Shown here: one piece after another, positions 23,482 to 35,611 of the stretch | How the letters are laid out: each line of letters starts with the position of its first letter | How positions within the stretch are numbered: position 1 is the first letter of the stretch | The notes under the pieces: generated by a model | The model's database searches: none | The model's input: the letters and a program-made list of their open reading frames with translations, nothing else | What the model was told of the DNA's origin: nothing | Position numbers and translations under genes: made by a program | Origin: Cokeromyces recurvatus | Lineage: Eukaryota > Mucoromycota > Mucoromycetes > Mucorales > Mucoraceae | DNA: 64,000 bases | Direction: 5' to 3' | Assembly (NCBI RefSeq): GCF_025118155.1 | Contig: NW_026251392.1 | Span: 186,001-250,000 of the forward strand

Positions 23482-24152
23482 ATGGCTTCTAAACTCTTTA
23501 CGTCAAGAATCTTTATTTTATTATTACTGCTGACAATCTTTTTGATCCCAACTATTTATGCACAAGAACACACTCATGAAGGTATAATAGCCGAAACCCA
23601 CTCCTCTCCCCCCCCCACGCAAGTTAATAATGATTTAACTTTTTTATTATTTATTAAGGAAATAATACAGTGCATCATCCAGCTGATGACCATGATCATA
23701 CTCATGAAGCTGCTACCTTAGGTAAACCAAATACTTTAATTTTATTTACCAATATATAATAGAATACTCAATATCGTTATATATATATACATATATAGTT
23801 CCCTCTAACAATGCGACTACCATGATAGAAAATGAGCACGATCATGAGCACGATCATGAACATGACCATGAACACGACCATGCACACGACCATGAACACG
23901 ATCATGAACACACTCTTGAAAACACTCTTGAACATAATCATGTAGGTGAAGCAGCCTCAGCTGAAGAAGGCGGGCATGGTGGGCATAGCCATTCACATGG
24001 GTTAAGCTGTGAAGTAGAGCCAATTAATGGTTATAATATGCCTTTAAGAATTGGTTCCGTATTTATTATTATGGGTACTTCTGCTGTTGGTAATATTAAA
24101 AAAAAAAAAAGAAAAAGAAATTCCCTCTTTATTCATCTTAAATCTTATATAT

Positions 24153-24190
<38 letters not shown>

Positions 24191-25173
24191 GTATTTTCGC
24201 TCCTATCCTTCTCTATCGTGTAAGCCCTTATCAAGAGGGATCTATCCGTGATTGGACATTGACAGCTGGTAAATTCTTTGGCACAGGTGTGATTATTGCT
24301 ACTGCATTTATCCATATGCTTCCTGAAGCACTTGAGCGTTTTGATTCTGAATGTATTGGTGAAGGCTGGCACTCTTATCATGCATTTGGTGGAGTGTTTT
24401 GTATGCTTGCTTCCTTCTTCCTTCAAATTGTCGAATTAGCAGCTATCTCTAACTTGGATGCTATTGCAAGAAAGAACGCAGAGAATGCCAAGATCATGGC
24501 AGTTAGCCATACGAGTACGATGAAGGGGACCCATGCTGAAGAATTAGCAGACCATACATTGAACGAGAAGCATCTTGCTATGTCCCCTCAAAGTGAACTT
24601 AGCCACGTTGAAAAGAACCCTTATGAACATAATCATTTAGGTATCAACGAGGATGGTCACGTTCATTCTGCTGGTTTCCTTGAACATGAACAATCCATTC
24701 GTAACATTGGTACCTTCATTTTAGAATTTGGTATTGTGATGCATTCAATCATCATCGGCATCACTCTTGGAACATCCGATAATAGCTCCTTTATAACATT
24801 ACTGGTCGCCTTGGTCTTCCATCAATTCTTTGAAGGGATCGCATTGGGCACACGTGTCAACGATCTTAAATGCAAAAGTTGGAAGAAACCTGTGTTGATG
24901 GGTATCGTCTTCATCTGTATGACGCCTATAGGTGTTGCTATCGGTATCGCTATTCGTTCCTCTATTAACCCCCCTGCTGCTATCTTGGCTCAAGCTATCT
25001 TGGATTCTCTTTCGGCTGGTATCCTATTATACAGCGCCTATGTCTCTCTCATGAGTATTGAAATCAATCATAATATTGGCTTCCGTAGATCATCTTTAAC
25101 TCGTAAGATTTTCTGCTTTATGTGTATGTATATCGGTGCTGCCCTTATGTCTGTCCTTGGTATTTGGGCATAA
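23482..25173 (+). CDS. ZIP-family zinc transporter with His-rich N-terminal region
   Basis: Membrane importer of zinc (or iron) of the Zrt/Irt type. Four exons (23482-23581, 23659-23721, 23799-24089, 24191-25173) give about 478 residues. A signal peptide (hydrophobic residues about 9-25, ending near IYAQ) is followed by an unusually His-rich extracellular or lumenal region: HHPADDHDHTHE, then tandem HDHE units and GGHGGHSHSHG. The ZIP core has FFGTGVIIATAFIHMLPEA, a second His-containing variable loop, then the metal-path helices HSIIIGITLG and HQFFEGIALG. The T run before exon 4 lies inside an intron. Metal preference is not certain; regulation by zinc is likely by family. Confidence 0.9.
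23826..23921 (+). repeat. 12-nt tandem repeat coding HDHE units
   Basis: Degenerate 12-nt units (GAGCAYGAYCAT type) encode alternating His-Asp-His-Glu in the ZIP transporter. Third-position changes differ between units, so the repeat is an old, selected coding repeat and not a fresh microsatellite. Confidence 0.8.
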
Positions 25174-25475
25174 TTAAATACAATACAATATTGTAACCAT
25201 ATATTATATATATATGCTATATCTTCACATACATTACTATATCATTGTTATTATACTACGAGTTATTTATTTATATATATGTATACATGTATATATTTAT
25301 ATATATTTTTTTTTCTTCTTTCTTTTTGTCTATTATGTATATTGACTTAACACATAGAATTTGAACATTATGTATTACTACTCTACTATCATTATACTGC
25401 ATCACTACCATTTACATTTTATGTTTATAATAAAATTAATTTTTCTTTTATAAAATATGTATTTATTTACAATGT

Positions 25476-25521
<46 letters not shown>

Positions 25522-25686
25522 AAACATAAACAATAGCAGGTGATTATATAAAAAGTTAAGCATATATACATAAAGCATCAATATAGTATTAGAAAATAGC
25601 TGTAAAAAAAAAAAAAGATATCCCCACTTTCTTTTTCCATTTATACAATAGTATATGATTACTTTCAATATAATATTATCCAGCCA
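25174..25686. other. Convergent intergenic region between ZIP gene and SMC4
   Basis: Contains TATA-type repeats near 25200-25300 and a 37-nt T run (25478-25514) next to an A run. No gene is visible; both flanking genes end here. Confidence 0.5.
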
Positions 25687-28600
25687 CTATGAAGGTGTAG
25701 ATCTACTTGAATCAGGTTTACTTGAGAATGTAGGTGCTTTTGGTATCAATGTCATGGATGCAATCACATTTGGGTTGATAGCAATACTCTTTGTACAATT
25801 ATTTGTCTTATAGATACCAACTAGTCTATCCGCCAATTCAAACATATTGTTTCTTAAACTAATAATGACAAATTGAGCATCTTTTGTACGTTCAGCAATA
25901 TAATTTGCTACAATTGAAACATTACGGAAATCTAAAGCTGCATCAATTTCATCCATTACATATAGAGGTGTAGGCTTGAAATGATGCAAAGCAAAGACAA
26001 GAGCTAAAGAACTAAGCGTCTTTTTTTTATTTTTTTACCGTATATGTTATTAGTATTAATTTTATAAAATCTAATTATATGTATATAAATGTGCGTTTTA
26101 CCTTTTCACCACCTGATAAATTAGAAATGTTTTTCCAACTCTTCTTTGGAGGCATAACACTAAAGACTATGCCTTCAGAGAACGGATCCAGACTGTCGAC
26201 TAATTCAAGTTCAGCATTTCCGCCCATCGTAATCATCTAAATATGTGCATAAGAATATGTGTGTGTGTGTTTTTTTTTTACTCTTAATTTATAACACTGG
26301 CTTAAGGGAAGTAGAAAAAGTTACCTGATACATTTCTTTTAGCTTTTGAGAGATAATATTGAAACCACTCATAAATTCATCTAAACGTTTTTTGCGTAAA
26401 ACTTCTACTTCATTTTTGACATTATCTCGTTTAGAAGTTACTTGATCAAGGTCTTCTTTTCTTTGATTGTATTCTTTTCGACGACGACGATATTCTTCAA
26501 GTACAGATAAGTTGGGCTTGGCATTTTGGACAAAAGCTATTTTAAACCATTAGATGAAATACATGGTTATATCTTGGTATTTATAATACTTACTTTCAAT
26601 TTCAGCAATCTCCAATTTAATAACCTGTTTAGATTTCATTAACTCTTGTAGCTTATCACCAGTATAAATAGGCAATATAAGCTCTTCATCAGACTCTTCA
26701 TCAATACGTTGTAGTTCTAATTTTGATCTTTGCTCTCTCCAATAATTAGCCTTTTTCTCATTATCAGATAACGTCTTTTTATAATCTTCAAGTTGACTCT
26801 TTATATCCACTTCTGATTGACGCAATTTATTAATATTATTTGCTTTTTCGTCTAGTCCCTTTTTAACGTCTTCCATCTTTGACTTCTTTTCTTCCATATT
26901 CTAATTTTATTAATGTCAACAAGATATGAAAGAACAAGAAATAAATACTCAAAAAAAAAGGTTACCTTTTTTGCCTCATCTACTTTTTTTACAATTTTTG
27001 ACATTTCTTCTTCAAATTGCTTTATTTCATCATTTAATTCTTTGAGGTTTTGCTCGTATTTTTCACTTTCTTTTTCAAACTTTACAATAGATGATTCATA
27101 TTTAGATACATCTTTTTCAGCTTTAGCTTTAGCAACCATATTTTTGGTTATTCGATTATTCAAGTTATCAATTCGTTTTCGAACATCATTTACACATATC
27201 TTCTGTAGACGTAGGTCCATACCGCCTGCATCCATAATTTCTTCATGCAAAGAATTAATGATTTCCTGTATTTCATCTGTTTTCTCTTTTAATTCAACCA
27301 TCTCTGTCTGAAGTTGTGATATCTCAGACTCTATTTCAGCTTGATGTTTAACATCAGCAGGACTTGGCTTTGTTTGCATTCTAATTTGTATATAATGAAT
27401 TTTAGTTTAATTCTAAGAAAGAAAGAAAGGAAAAAAACAGAAAGTTTACCCCAATTCCACTAATCTTTTCTTTTCATCTTCAAGTTGAGTCTCTAAACTT
27501 GTAATATCCATTTGTAATTTTTCAAGTGCTAATTCAAGCTTAGGTAAATGCTCTTTTTTACGTCGAAGAGCTGTTTCAGTTGCACGTTTTTCATCGACTA
27601 CATTTCTGTACTCTCTTTCAAGGTTGTCTCTTTCATGTTCAAGCTCTGCAACTGTCTCAGCATTCACACCATCATCTTTAAAAGTAGAACTCATTGCACC
27701 ACGTAATAAACGATTACCACCACCTGTCATCGCACCTGATCTTTCAATCAGTTTACCATCCATCGTAACCACTCTCCATCGTTTATGTCCAAACGCAATT
27801 TTATTTGCTTGTTTTAAATTTTCTGCCACAAGAGTATCTTGAAGGACACTATAGAAGGCAGGTCTAAATTTTTTATCCTTGGGTTCAATTAAATCAAATA
27901 AACGAGGTACATTCTCTGGTGTTTCAATTGCATCCATATCTTGATGATGAAGTTCATTTAAAACCGTAAAGACAGCACGTCCCAAATTATTTTTTCGCAA
28001 ATACTCAATACATGCCTGTGCTGCCTCTACAGTTTCTACTACAATATTATCAAGTGCAGGACAAGCAGTTGAAATAGCTATGTCATAACGATCATCAATG
28101 ACACCTAAACTGCCTAATCGATCATAAATGCCCTCAATACGTCCAGTATCACGCATACGCAATATACTATCTAAAACTTTGCCTCGACTCTGTGATTGTT
28201 GCATAGATGCTCTTGCTTCATCCGCCTTCTGACGTGCATTATTCATATCTGTACGTTTCTCTGCTTCTTTTGTAACTAAAGTGCTCAAGAAGCTTTCCAG
28301 CTCCTTTATTTCTATCTTGGATTCTTTAACTTTCTTGGGTAAATTTTTAACTTCCTTTTTCTTTTGTGTCATGGATTCTTCAAGTTTTGATATCTGTTCT
28401 TTAGCTTCTTCAACAGCTTTCTCACCTGCTGTAATTCGTTCTGCCAAAAGTTCGCTTTCAGATTTTTTAACATCGATTGCCTTTTGCTTTTCATTCATCT
28501 TTTCTGTCCAAGGAGCTAGTTTCTTTTGATGTTCTTCAATTTGAGCTAAATATTTATCTGTCTTGCCTTTTAACTCCTGATTAATTTCCTCCAGTTTCTT

Positions 28601-30226
28601 TTCTTCTTCCTTTAGTTGTTTCTCAAGATTCATTAGCTCTTCCTTTCGTTTCTTTAATTCTTCCGCATTCTTTTTAATCGCTTCTTGAGCACCAATACGG
28701 GCCTCACGATCTGCTTCTAAAGTAGCCTTGCCCTTTTCTTGCTTATTTACTAAATGATCTCTACGCTCACGAATCTCAACTTGATCTTTTTCAACTTTGG
28801 CTTGATAAGACAGCATTTTATTCGTTTCAGCTTCAATTACATTATACTCTTTCACAATTTCTTGATAAAGAGAACTCATTTCCATCTTTTCCTTTTCTAG
28901 TTCCTTAAATCTTTCTGCCTCTTCTTCCATTTTTTTATTTAATTCTTCAATAGCCAATTCAGCTACTGTTGTATTTTCAATAGCTTCATTGCAATAAATT
29001 TGATAGAGTTCATTTCTTCTTCGGGCCAATTGATTTTCATTTTCTAAATAATTTTCAGCCTCTGCCTTTTTATCTTCCATACTATCCATCTCACGACTCA
29101 CGTATTTCACACGACTCAATTTTTCAGCACGTTCCTCATTCAAGACTTCAAGTCGAGCACTGGCCTCCTCAATAGGTTCTTTATATTTTGATGTCCCAAT
29201 AATATCTTCCAAATATTCTAATAAACCATCATCGCTACCATCTTTTGCCTTTGGCTTCATTAATGCAATTGATTCTACTTCACCTTGCAAAATCAAGAAA
29301 CGTTTATGATCCAAATCAATACCTCTTGCTTTTAACAAAGTTGTAACCTCTGTAAAACTACTCGTTTTGCCGTTAATCATATATTTACTAGAATTATTTT
29401 TGAAAGCTTGACGAGCAACGATAAGAGTTGAATTGGGTACTATAGTGAATTCATTAGGTGTATTGCCATCCATGATTTCTTGAAAATGAATTTCAACTGA
29501 ACAACTTGTGCAGTTAGGATGTTTTGCTGAACTGTGAATGAGTTCTGAAAGTTTCCCTTGTCTCATCTTACTTGCTCGATAACCAAATACAAAAAGTAAA
29601 GCATCAATAACATTAGATTTTCCTGAACCATTAGGACCCACAACTAGATCAAATAAAAAAAAAAAAAAAAAAAAGTTAATTATCAATTTTTTTTTTTAAA
29701 ATATAAAAATAAATATACTACTGTACTAGCACTAAAAGACTACAATAAAGAAACTATTAGTCAATGAAAATTGACGCATGATTAATAAATGTACCTTGTG
29801 AAAGGGTCCTATGACTTGTCTACCAGCATAAGATTTAAAATCATTTAAAACCATTTTTTTCATGACAAGTCTTGGTTCCTTTTTCTGTAAATTAGAAACT
29901 TCTTCAAATTGATCTGTACTATTAACAGGTATATTTTTCAAAGGGGCAAATGAAACTCTACGATCTGATTTATTAGAAGATTGACTTGAGGTTTCTACGG
30001 TTTGAATGGATGAATTATTAGTTTGATTAGATAATTTTAGAGTTTGATTTAAAGATGGATCATTCTGCTGACTTGATTGATCATTTTGATTATTTTGACT
30101 CGATGTTTGTGCCTTAGGAATGGATGATTGTATATTTTGACTATTTGAATTTATATTTTCTTGTTCATTTTGATCTCCATCTTTAATTTTAGTAAGTCTC
30201 TTTTTCTTAGTTGGTGGTCTTTCCAT
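25687..30226 (-). CDS. SMC4: Condensin core subunit SMC4
   Basis: ATPase subunit of condensin, pairing with SMC2 to compact mitotic chromosomes. Eight exons (30226-29795, 29739-29727, 29643-27450, 27380-26966, 26900-26594, 26536-26325, 26236-26102, 26019-25687) give about 1346 residues. The Gln/Asn-rich N-terminus precedes the head: VLNDFKSYAGRQVIGPFHK, a 13-nt micro-exon coding SFSA, then Walker A GPNGSGKSN (about 151-159). The FGYRASKMRQGKLSELIH block is specific to SMC4. Long coiled coils flank a hinge with GAMTGGGNRLLRG. The C-terminal head has the NLSGGEK signature (about 1230-1236) and Walker B LYVMDEIDAALD. It diverges from the F-BAR gene across about 275 bp. Confidence 0.95.
29727..29739 (-). 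other. 13-nt micro-exon in SMC4
   Basis: Exon 2 of SMC4 codes only Ser-Phe-Ser-Ala plus one base. With it the junction reads HKSFSAIVGPNG, the conserved run into Walker A; without it the ATPase head is out of frame. Both flanking introns have GT and AG ends. Confidence 0.8.
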
Positions 30227-30501
30227 TTTATATTATTTTATTATTATTATTATTAAAAAAAAAAAAAAAATGGATAACAGTTAGTAGAATTCAAGGCGCG
30301 ATTGTTGCTCATTTTTTTTTTAAAATACGCGTCACTCTAAGTTTAATTATTTTGGAATTTCCAAAAAAGGCATTTCTTTGTTGTTTACTTTGTTGAATAT
30401 GCATATATGTAAATAAACAATTCATGTATCACTTATTTTTCTCTTTTTCTCTCCTTCTCTCTTTCTTTCTTTTATCTTTTTTTTTTAATTGTAAATAAAT
30501 A
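30227..30501. promoter_or_regulatory. Divergent promoter region of SMC4 and the F-BAR gene
   Basis: The 275 bp separate the two start codons. The stretch contains an A run (30255-30270) and a pyrimidine-rich T/C stretch near 30440-30485 just before the F-BAR start. Co-regulation of two cell-division genes is possible but not shown. Confidence 0.5.
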
Positions 30502-33274
30502 ATGACAGCAGAAACAGAGCAGATATTTTCAAATAACTTTTGGGTATATTCAACACGATATAATGAATGATGTATATATCATTTAATCCCATGTATATGA
30601 TAGGGTTTAAAAGATGAAGGTTTTCATATATTAACAGCCAAAATGAATAGTACTAAAAAGACATATGATGAAATTAAAAGCTTTTATAATATAAGGTAGT
30701 ATATCTGATTCAGTTTAGTTTTTTTTTCTCTTTTACCATTTTATTCAATAATAATAATAAATAAGAGCTTCACTTCATGAAGAGTTTGGACGCAAGTTAA
30801 TGAAACATGCAAAAACAGGAATGGGCCGCGAAGAATCTGGGTAAGCCAATTTTAAGATATAAAATGTGTGTATGTGTGTATGTGTTTTTTTTTGTATATA
30901 TTTATATTAATCAACTGAATAGTACGCTACGCGCTTTACTTATCTCTGCTCATCAAGAAATGGAATGGACAGCACAAGCACATTTGAATTTAGCACAAAA
31001 GTTAAAAACTAAATTGGAAGTGGATTTGGATAATTTCATTCTCGAGCAGAAAGATAAAAGAAAATTAACTCAAGCCAATGTAGAAAAAGCACATAGATAT
31101 AAGCAATCAAGTGAAACTTATTTGGCCAAAGCAAAAGAAAAGTATGAATCAGATTGTGCAAAACTAGTTACATTACAGTCGCAAATTGGAAATGTATCTG
31201 GTCGTGAAGCTGAAAGGATTCGACAAAGAATTGAAAGAACTCAACATGAAATTAAAATTCAAGGTAAAAAAAAAAAAAAAGTTAAAAATGTTAACTTTGC
31301 AACTTATTCTAACACACGTTTTAGAGCAAGAATATAAAAATGCTTGTATTAAAGTATCAGAAGCTACTGAATCATGGAATAAAGCTTGGAAAATGGCTTG
31401 TGACGTAGGTATACACTAACAGTAGTTATTATTAAAACAGATGATAATATATATCTTTTATATATATAGACTTATCAACTTATGGAGAAAAAGAGATTAG
31501 AATTCCTTCATCATAGTTTTGCTATGTATATCAACGTTCTTTCATCTGCTACAAGCCAAGATCAAGAGGTAAAAATATCAACTTTTAGATTATTTTATTT
31601 TTGACTAACAGTTTTTTCCCCCTCCCCACCATTATTCCTTTAAAAAGTCATATGAACGCTTTTGGAAATCTTTGGATCAATATGATGCAGTAAAGGATAT
31701 GCAAACATTTATAAATGAAAAAGGAACAGGGTCTAAAATTCCTGAGCCAGAAATATTTGTTGATTACATGGATGATCCTGCAAAGACCTTTCAACAGCAT
31801 ACAATTGCCAATTTCCCAGTTCCAGCTGAACTTGCTACAACTCCTGTTATGACTGAACAGGTATCATCAAAGCCAGAGCTCACGATTAGAAACCCATCTA
31901 TACCACCTGAAAGTGAAGAAGAAACAAAGATGGAAGGAGAGAAAACAAAGGAAAAATTAATTTCCGATCATGAGCAACCTTCTGTACCTAGTAAAAGTGC
32001 GTCTGTACGTCGAAAATCTATTCTTCGAAATATCGCTAAACCTTTACCTTCCATTTCAGCTCCTTTACTTCGACAACAAAAAAAGTCTCCTCCTTCACCT
32101 ATAAAAGAAATGAATGTAGAGCAAAGTTCACCTTTACCACCGCCACCTGCACTTGTAGTTCCTGAAATATCATGTGAATCTACTACTGATTCCTCAGATG
32201 AAGAAGATAATAGCAAATCAACTGGAAAGAATCAAAATCAGGAAAAGGATGATAATATCACTATTGATCCTCGGGCAAAGGTTGTTTTTGCTATTGGAAA
32301 TAATATGTTTGATTTAGGTCACCTTGATTTAGATGACAAAAATTTAGATAATGATAAATTGTCAGATAATGCAACAAAAAATAACAGGATGAGAAGCTCT
32401 GGGTTATTAAGTAGAAGTACGACAACTAGGAGACGTCAACCCTCTGCTGATTTAGAAGCAGCATGCAACTTTTCTTATCAAAGTCTACTAGAAGAATTAG
32501 GCATATACGATAATAAGGATAAAAAAAAGAATGATGATACAAAAAATAATTCTCAACAAAAGACCAAACCCATTACTACTACTACTGCTGCTGCTACTAC
32601 TACTACCACTAAACTATCGAAGCGCAGAAATAGTAAAATTGTTCCTGCTGAATTACAGCAGCAGAAGCAGCAACAGCAGCAACAGCAGCAACAGCAGCAA
32701 CAGCAGCAACAGCAGCAACAGCAGCAACAGCAAAAGCAGCAACAGCAACAACCTATAATGGTAACTGATAACACAGCCAATATATATCCATACTCTAATT
32801 CAACAAGTCATCCTTTAAATAACAATGATCCTTATATCCATGCACGCCATCAACAACAATATTATCACCCATATACAAATACCCCTCATCACTACGTATC
32901 AGTCAACAGAATCAATAATTATTGTCCTCCAATAAATATCCCCCCTAGTAATAAGCCAATCCTATTTTGGGGTAACGTATATATGAAAAAAAATATTCAT
33001 ATATGTATATACATATATACATGTATATATTCTCAAATAGGAAAATATATATATAATTTTTTGTTTTTCTCTAACATATACAATAGTTTTAACATTAAGA
33101 GATTGGTTTAGTGGTAAGCCTGATGAACTTCAATTTTCAAAAGGGACATGGTTAGCAGTAACGGAGGCAAGAGTAGATGGATGGTATTTTGCTGTTAAAT
33201 TTAATCCAAGAATAAATCACCTCACAAATGAACAAGGTTATGTCGCCCAAAACATGGTCCAGGTTTATAGTTAG
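30502..33274 (+). CDS. F-BAR and SH3 protein, Cdc15/Hof1/Imp2-like
   Basis: Membrane-bending scaffold likely acting at the septum in cytokinesis. Eight exons (30502-30543, 30604-30695, 30766-30840, 30923-31263, 31325-31404, 31470-31568, 31648-32971, 33087-33274) give about 732 residues. The start FSNNFWG and the helices with ASLHEEFGRKLMKHAK and GTLRALL fit the F-BAR family that includes Cdc15, Imp2, Hof1 and PSTPIP. A long helical region to about residue 260 is followed by a disordered, Ser/Pro-rich middle, a Gln run (about 25 residues, 32656-32750) and a final SH3 domain (ALxxY-type core VLTLRDWF...DELQFSKGTW and GYVAQNMVQV). Exon 8 carries the SH3. Confidence 0.85.
32656..32752 (+). repeat. 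CAG/CAA repeat coding polyglutamine
   Basis: Alternating CAG and CAA codons make a nearly pure Gln tract with two Lys interruptions in the disordered part of the F-BAR protein. Its length is likely to vary between strains. Confidence 0.9.
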
Positions 33275-33606
33275 GAATATACATGTTTATAAATAAAAAT
33301 ATTATTGTAGTACGATATGCATTTTGCATAGATACAGTGTTACATATCTATGCTATTTCCATGTCATTATTATCTAACTTCAATTGTTGCTATGGAAAAA
33401 AAAGAAATAGTAAAAAAAAAAGTCAGTTCTTCCATTGGATCCAACAATAAAAAAAAATATTACCCCATATTAATGCACATAAAAGAAAAAAAAAACCCTC
33501 GTCGCAAAAAAAAAAAAGAAGAACTATATAAATATTACTTTTTCTATTTTGTTTTGCTTGCTTTTTTTTTCTTTGCTTTTTTTTTTTATTTTATTTTAAT
33601 ATAAAT
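33275..33606. other. Intergenic region before secreted-protein gene
   Basis: Holds AT-rich sequence with several A and T runs near 33390-33600. It contains the promoter of the secreted protein; no other gene is visible. Confidence 0.5.
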
Positions 33607-34188
33607 ATGCTCTTCTCAAAAGTAATACTTTCCGTTTTAGCCCTTGCAGGTGTTTGTTCTGCTAGTGACCGTTTTAAAATTCGTCAGCCCACTTCCTCGA
33701 GAACATTAGGCTTTAAATATGAAAAGGAGCCTATTTTCGGAGGCAAATGCAAAGAAACATATGATAAATATCTGAAGGTTCAAAGTGGGACTGATAAAGG
33801 TGTTCATTTCAAGTTAACCAACTGTAACGATGAAGGCTATTGTCATTTATATATTACTGATGGTGACTATAAGGGTTATTGTCTTAGCGGTCACGATAGA
33901 CCAGAATCACAAAGCTGTACTGGTTACGATAATAAGATTTTCAAGTTGAATTCTGATTTCTCTATCACGACTACAGGTGGTAAATATTTGGGCGTTGGTG
34001 ATGAGCACACAGATGCATGTGGTGATTTTGAATATGCTAAACTTGGCGATGAAAAATATCATTGGTTAATTGACTATGATGAAAATATGGACCTTGACTA
34101 TGATGTTGAAAACGAAGAAGACTATGATAAATATTATTATTATCACCCCAGAGGTGGTCAAAGAATCTTTCATCATTGTCATGAATAG
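33607..34188 (+). CDS. Secreted cysteine-containing protein, possibly beta-trefoil
   Basis: Single exon of 193 residues, not recognised. A clear signal peptide (residues 1 to about 19, MLFSKVILSVLALAGVCSA) sends it out of the cell. The mature part has about seven Cys spread over residues 48-140 and repeating aromatic/Gly blocks: YLKVQSGTDKGVHFKLTNC, LYITDGDYKGYCLSG and KIFKLNSDFSITTTGGKYLG. Three repeats of strand-rich sequence with K.FKL/W-type ends suggest a beta-trefoil, but no sugar-binding motif is proven. The tail is very acidic with Tyr (YDKYYYYHP) and ends in His-rich residues. It could be a wall-associated or lectin-like protein. Confidence 0.7.
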   Translation: MLFSKVILSVLALAGVCSASDRFKIRQPTSSRTLGFKYEKEPIFGGKCKETYDKYLKVQSGTDKGVHFKLTNCNDEGYCHLYITDGDYKGYCLSGHDRPESQSCTGYDNKIFKLNSDFSITTTGGKYLGVGDEHTDACGDFEYAKLGDEKYHWLIDYDENMDLDYDVENEEDYDKYYYYHPRGGQRIFHHCHE

Positions 34189-34263
34189 TAAATAAAATAA
34201 AATCAATAATGACGTAAAATAACATTTTAAGTATATTATTATGCAGCTTATTGCTTGTCTTTT

Positions 34264-34296
<33 letters not shown>

Positions 34297-34510
34297 CAAT
34301 GATGCACACTAAATGTGTATGTAAAAATAGTGTCCGGACCGGAAACTATCATTTTCTTTTTTTTCTTTTTTCTTTTTTATTTTTTTGCATGAATAAATTT
34401 TATTTACCGCACATACTCTACAAACTTCTTCGGAGGAAAAGAGCCACCATCAACAAATGAGTGTAGAAGGGGGTGCATAATGTAATCCTCCTTTCTTTTC
34501 TTCAAGGCAC
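34189..34510. promoter_or_regulatory. Upstream region of eL20 gene with GC-rich palindromic element
   Basis: In otherwise AT-rich DNA, GTCCGGACCGG at 34332-34342 stands out about 170 bp before the first codon of the ribosomal protein gene. A 30-nt A run lies at about 34268-34297. A role as a ribosomal-protein promoter element is inference. Confidence 0.35.
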
Positions 34511-35611
34511 ATGGCTAGAGTAAGTATAGATAACAGGAATCAATTGAAGATACGGTAGTAGAAAAGAAATCATTGTAATGCGGAATAAGGAATTCGAAAA
34601 ACAAAACAAAAAATATTTATACGCACACGACTAAACAGTAATGGATTATGTATCAGTAATCCATCCATCCATCCATATTTATATAAAATGAATAATGATA
34701 AGCATTCGAAACACTTTATAACGACGGAAATCAACCTCAATGTATTTATATGTAAAATATTATTGGACAGCATTACATTGTTAATTCCTAAAGAAAAAAA
34801 AAAGACACACATGTCAGCATGTTTAATTAATTGACAGAATTCTTAAATTCCCATTACAACTCAATTTTCTTTTTTTTTTCCTATACTATACTGCAGTATC
34901 TTCAATTGTTCAATTGAGCAGAATTTATTCATCATTTATTATTTAGTTGTCTGAATATCAGGTGGTTGGACGTAAGCTCCCCTCCGCTCAGGAAGCTGCT
35001 CCTAAGCTCTTCCGTATGCGTATCTTCGCTCCCAACGTTGTTGTTGCCAAGTCTCGTTTCTGGTATTTTTTGAAGAAGCTTCGTAAGGTTAAGAAGGCTG
35101 CTGGTGAGATTGTTTCCGTCAACGTCGTATGTGTTATATAAATATGTTATTGGATTAGTGTTAACATATTATATGATAGATCTCTGAAAAGCGTCCTGAA
35201 CAAATCAAGAACTTTGGTATCTGGATCCGTTACGATTCTCGTTCCGGTACTCACAACATGTACAAGGAATACCGTGCCTTGCGTCGTGTTGATGCTGTTG
35301 AACAATGCTGTAAGTAGTAATGTGTGTGTGTGGGGAGAGGGAGGAAAAAAGGAGAAAGATTTAGAAATTGGCAGGAATTAACTTGTTTAAATGTAATTAT
35401 AGATCAAGACATGGCTGCTCGTCACCGTGCTCGTTTCAGATCTGTTCAAATCATTCGTGTTGCTGAAATCAAGGATGCTGATGTTCGTCGTCAATACATT
35501 AAGCAACTCTTGACTCCCAAGCTTTCTTTCCCCTTACCTCACCGTCTTGCCAACGTCGACAAGAAGCATCGTGCTCTCTTCATTGCCAAGAGACCCACTA
35601 CCTTCTACTAA
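34511..35611 (+). CDS. RPL20: 60S ribosomal protein eL20 (L18a/L20)
   Basis: Structural protein of the large ribosomal subunit. Four exons (34511-34519, 34947-35126, 35180-35309, 35403-35611) give about 175 residues, the normal size. Exon 1 is only ATG GCT AGA followed by a consensus GTAAGT; joined to exon 2 it reads [15 protein letters not shown], the expected eL20 start. Landmarks: [59 protein letters not shown] and [11 protein letters not shown]. The first intron is 427 nt, far longer than others in the window. Codons are more C-rich than neighbouring genes, in line with high expression. The gene ends about 100 bp from the convergent F-box gene. Confidence 0.93.

Noticed and set aside
23826..23921. 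Possible CRISPR-like array of 12-nt units
   Set aside because: Units are contiguous without spacers and encode His/Asp/Glu in frame; the genome is eukaryotic.
23817..24023. Minus-strand His/Arg/Val-repeat frame opposite the ZIP gene
   Set aside because: It is the reverse complement of the HDHE coding repeat.
32553..32780. Poly-Cys minus-strand frame
   Set aside because: It is the reverse complement of the polyglutamine repeat in the F-BAR gene.
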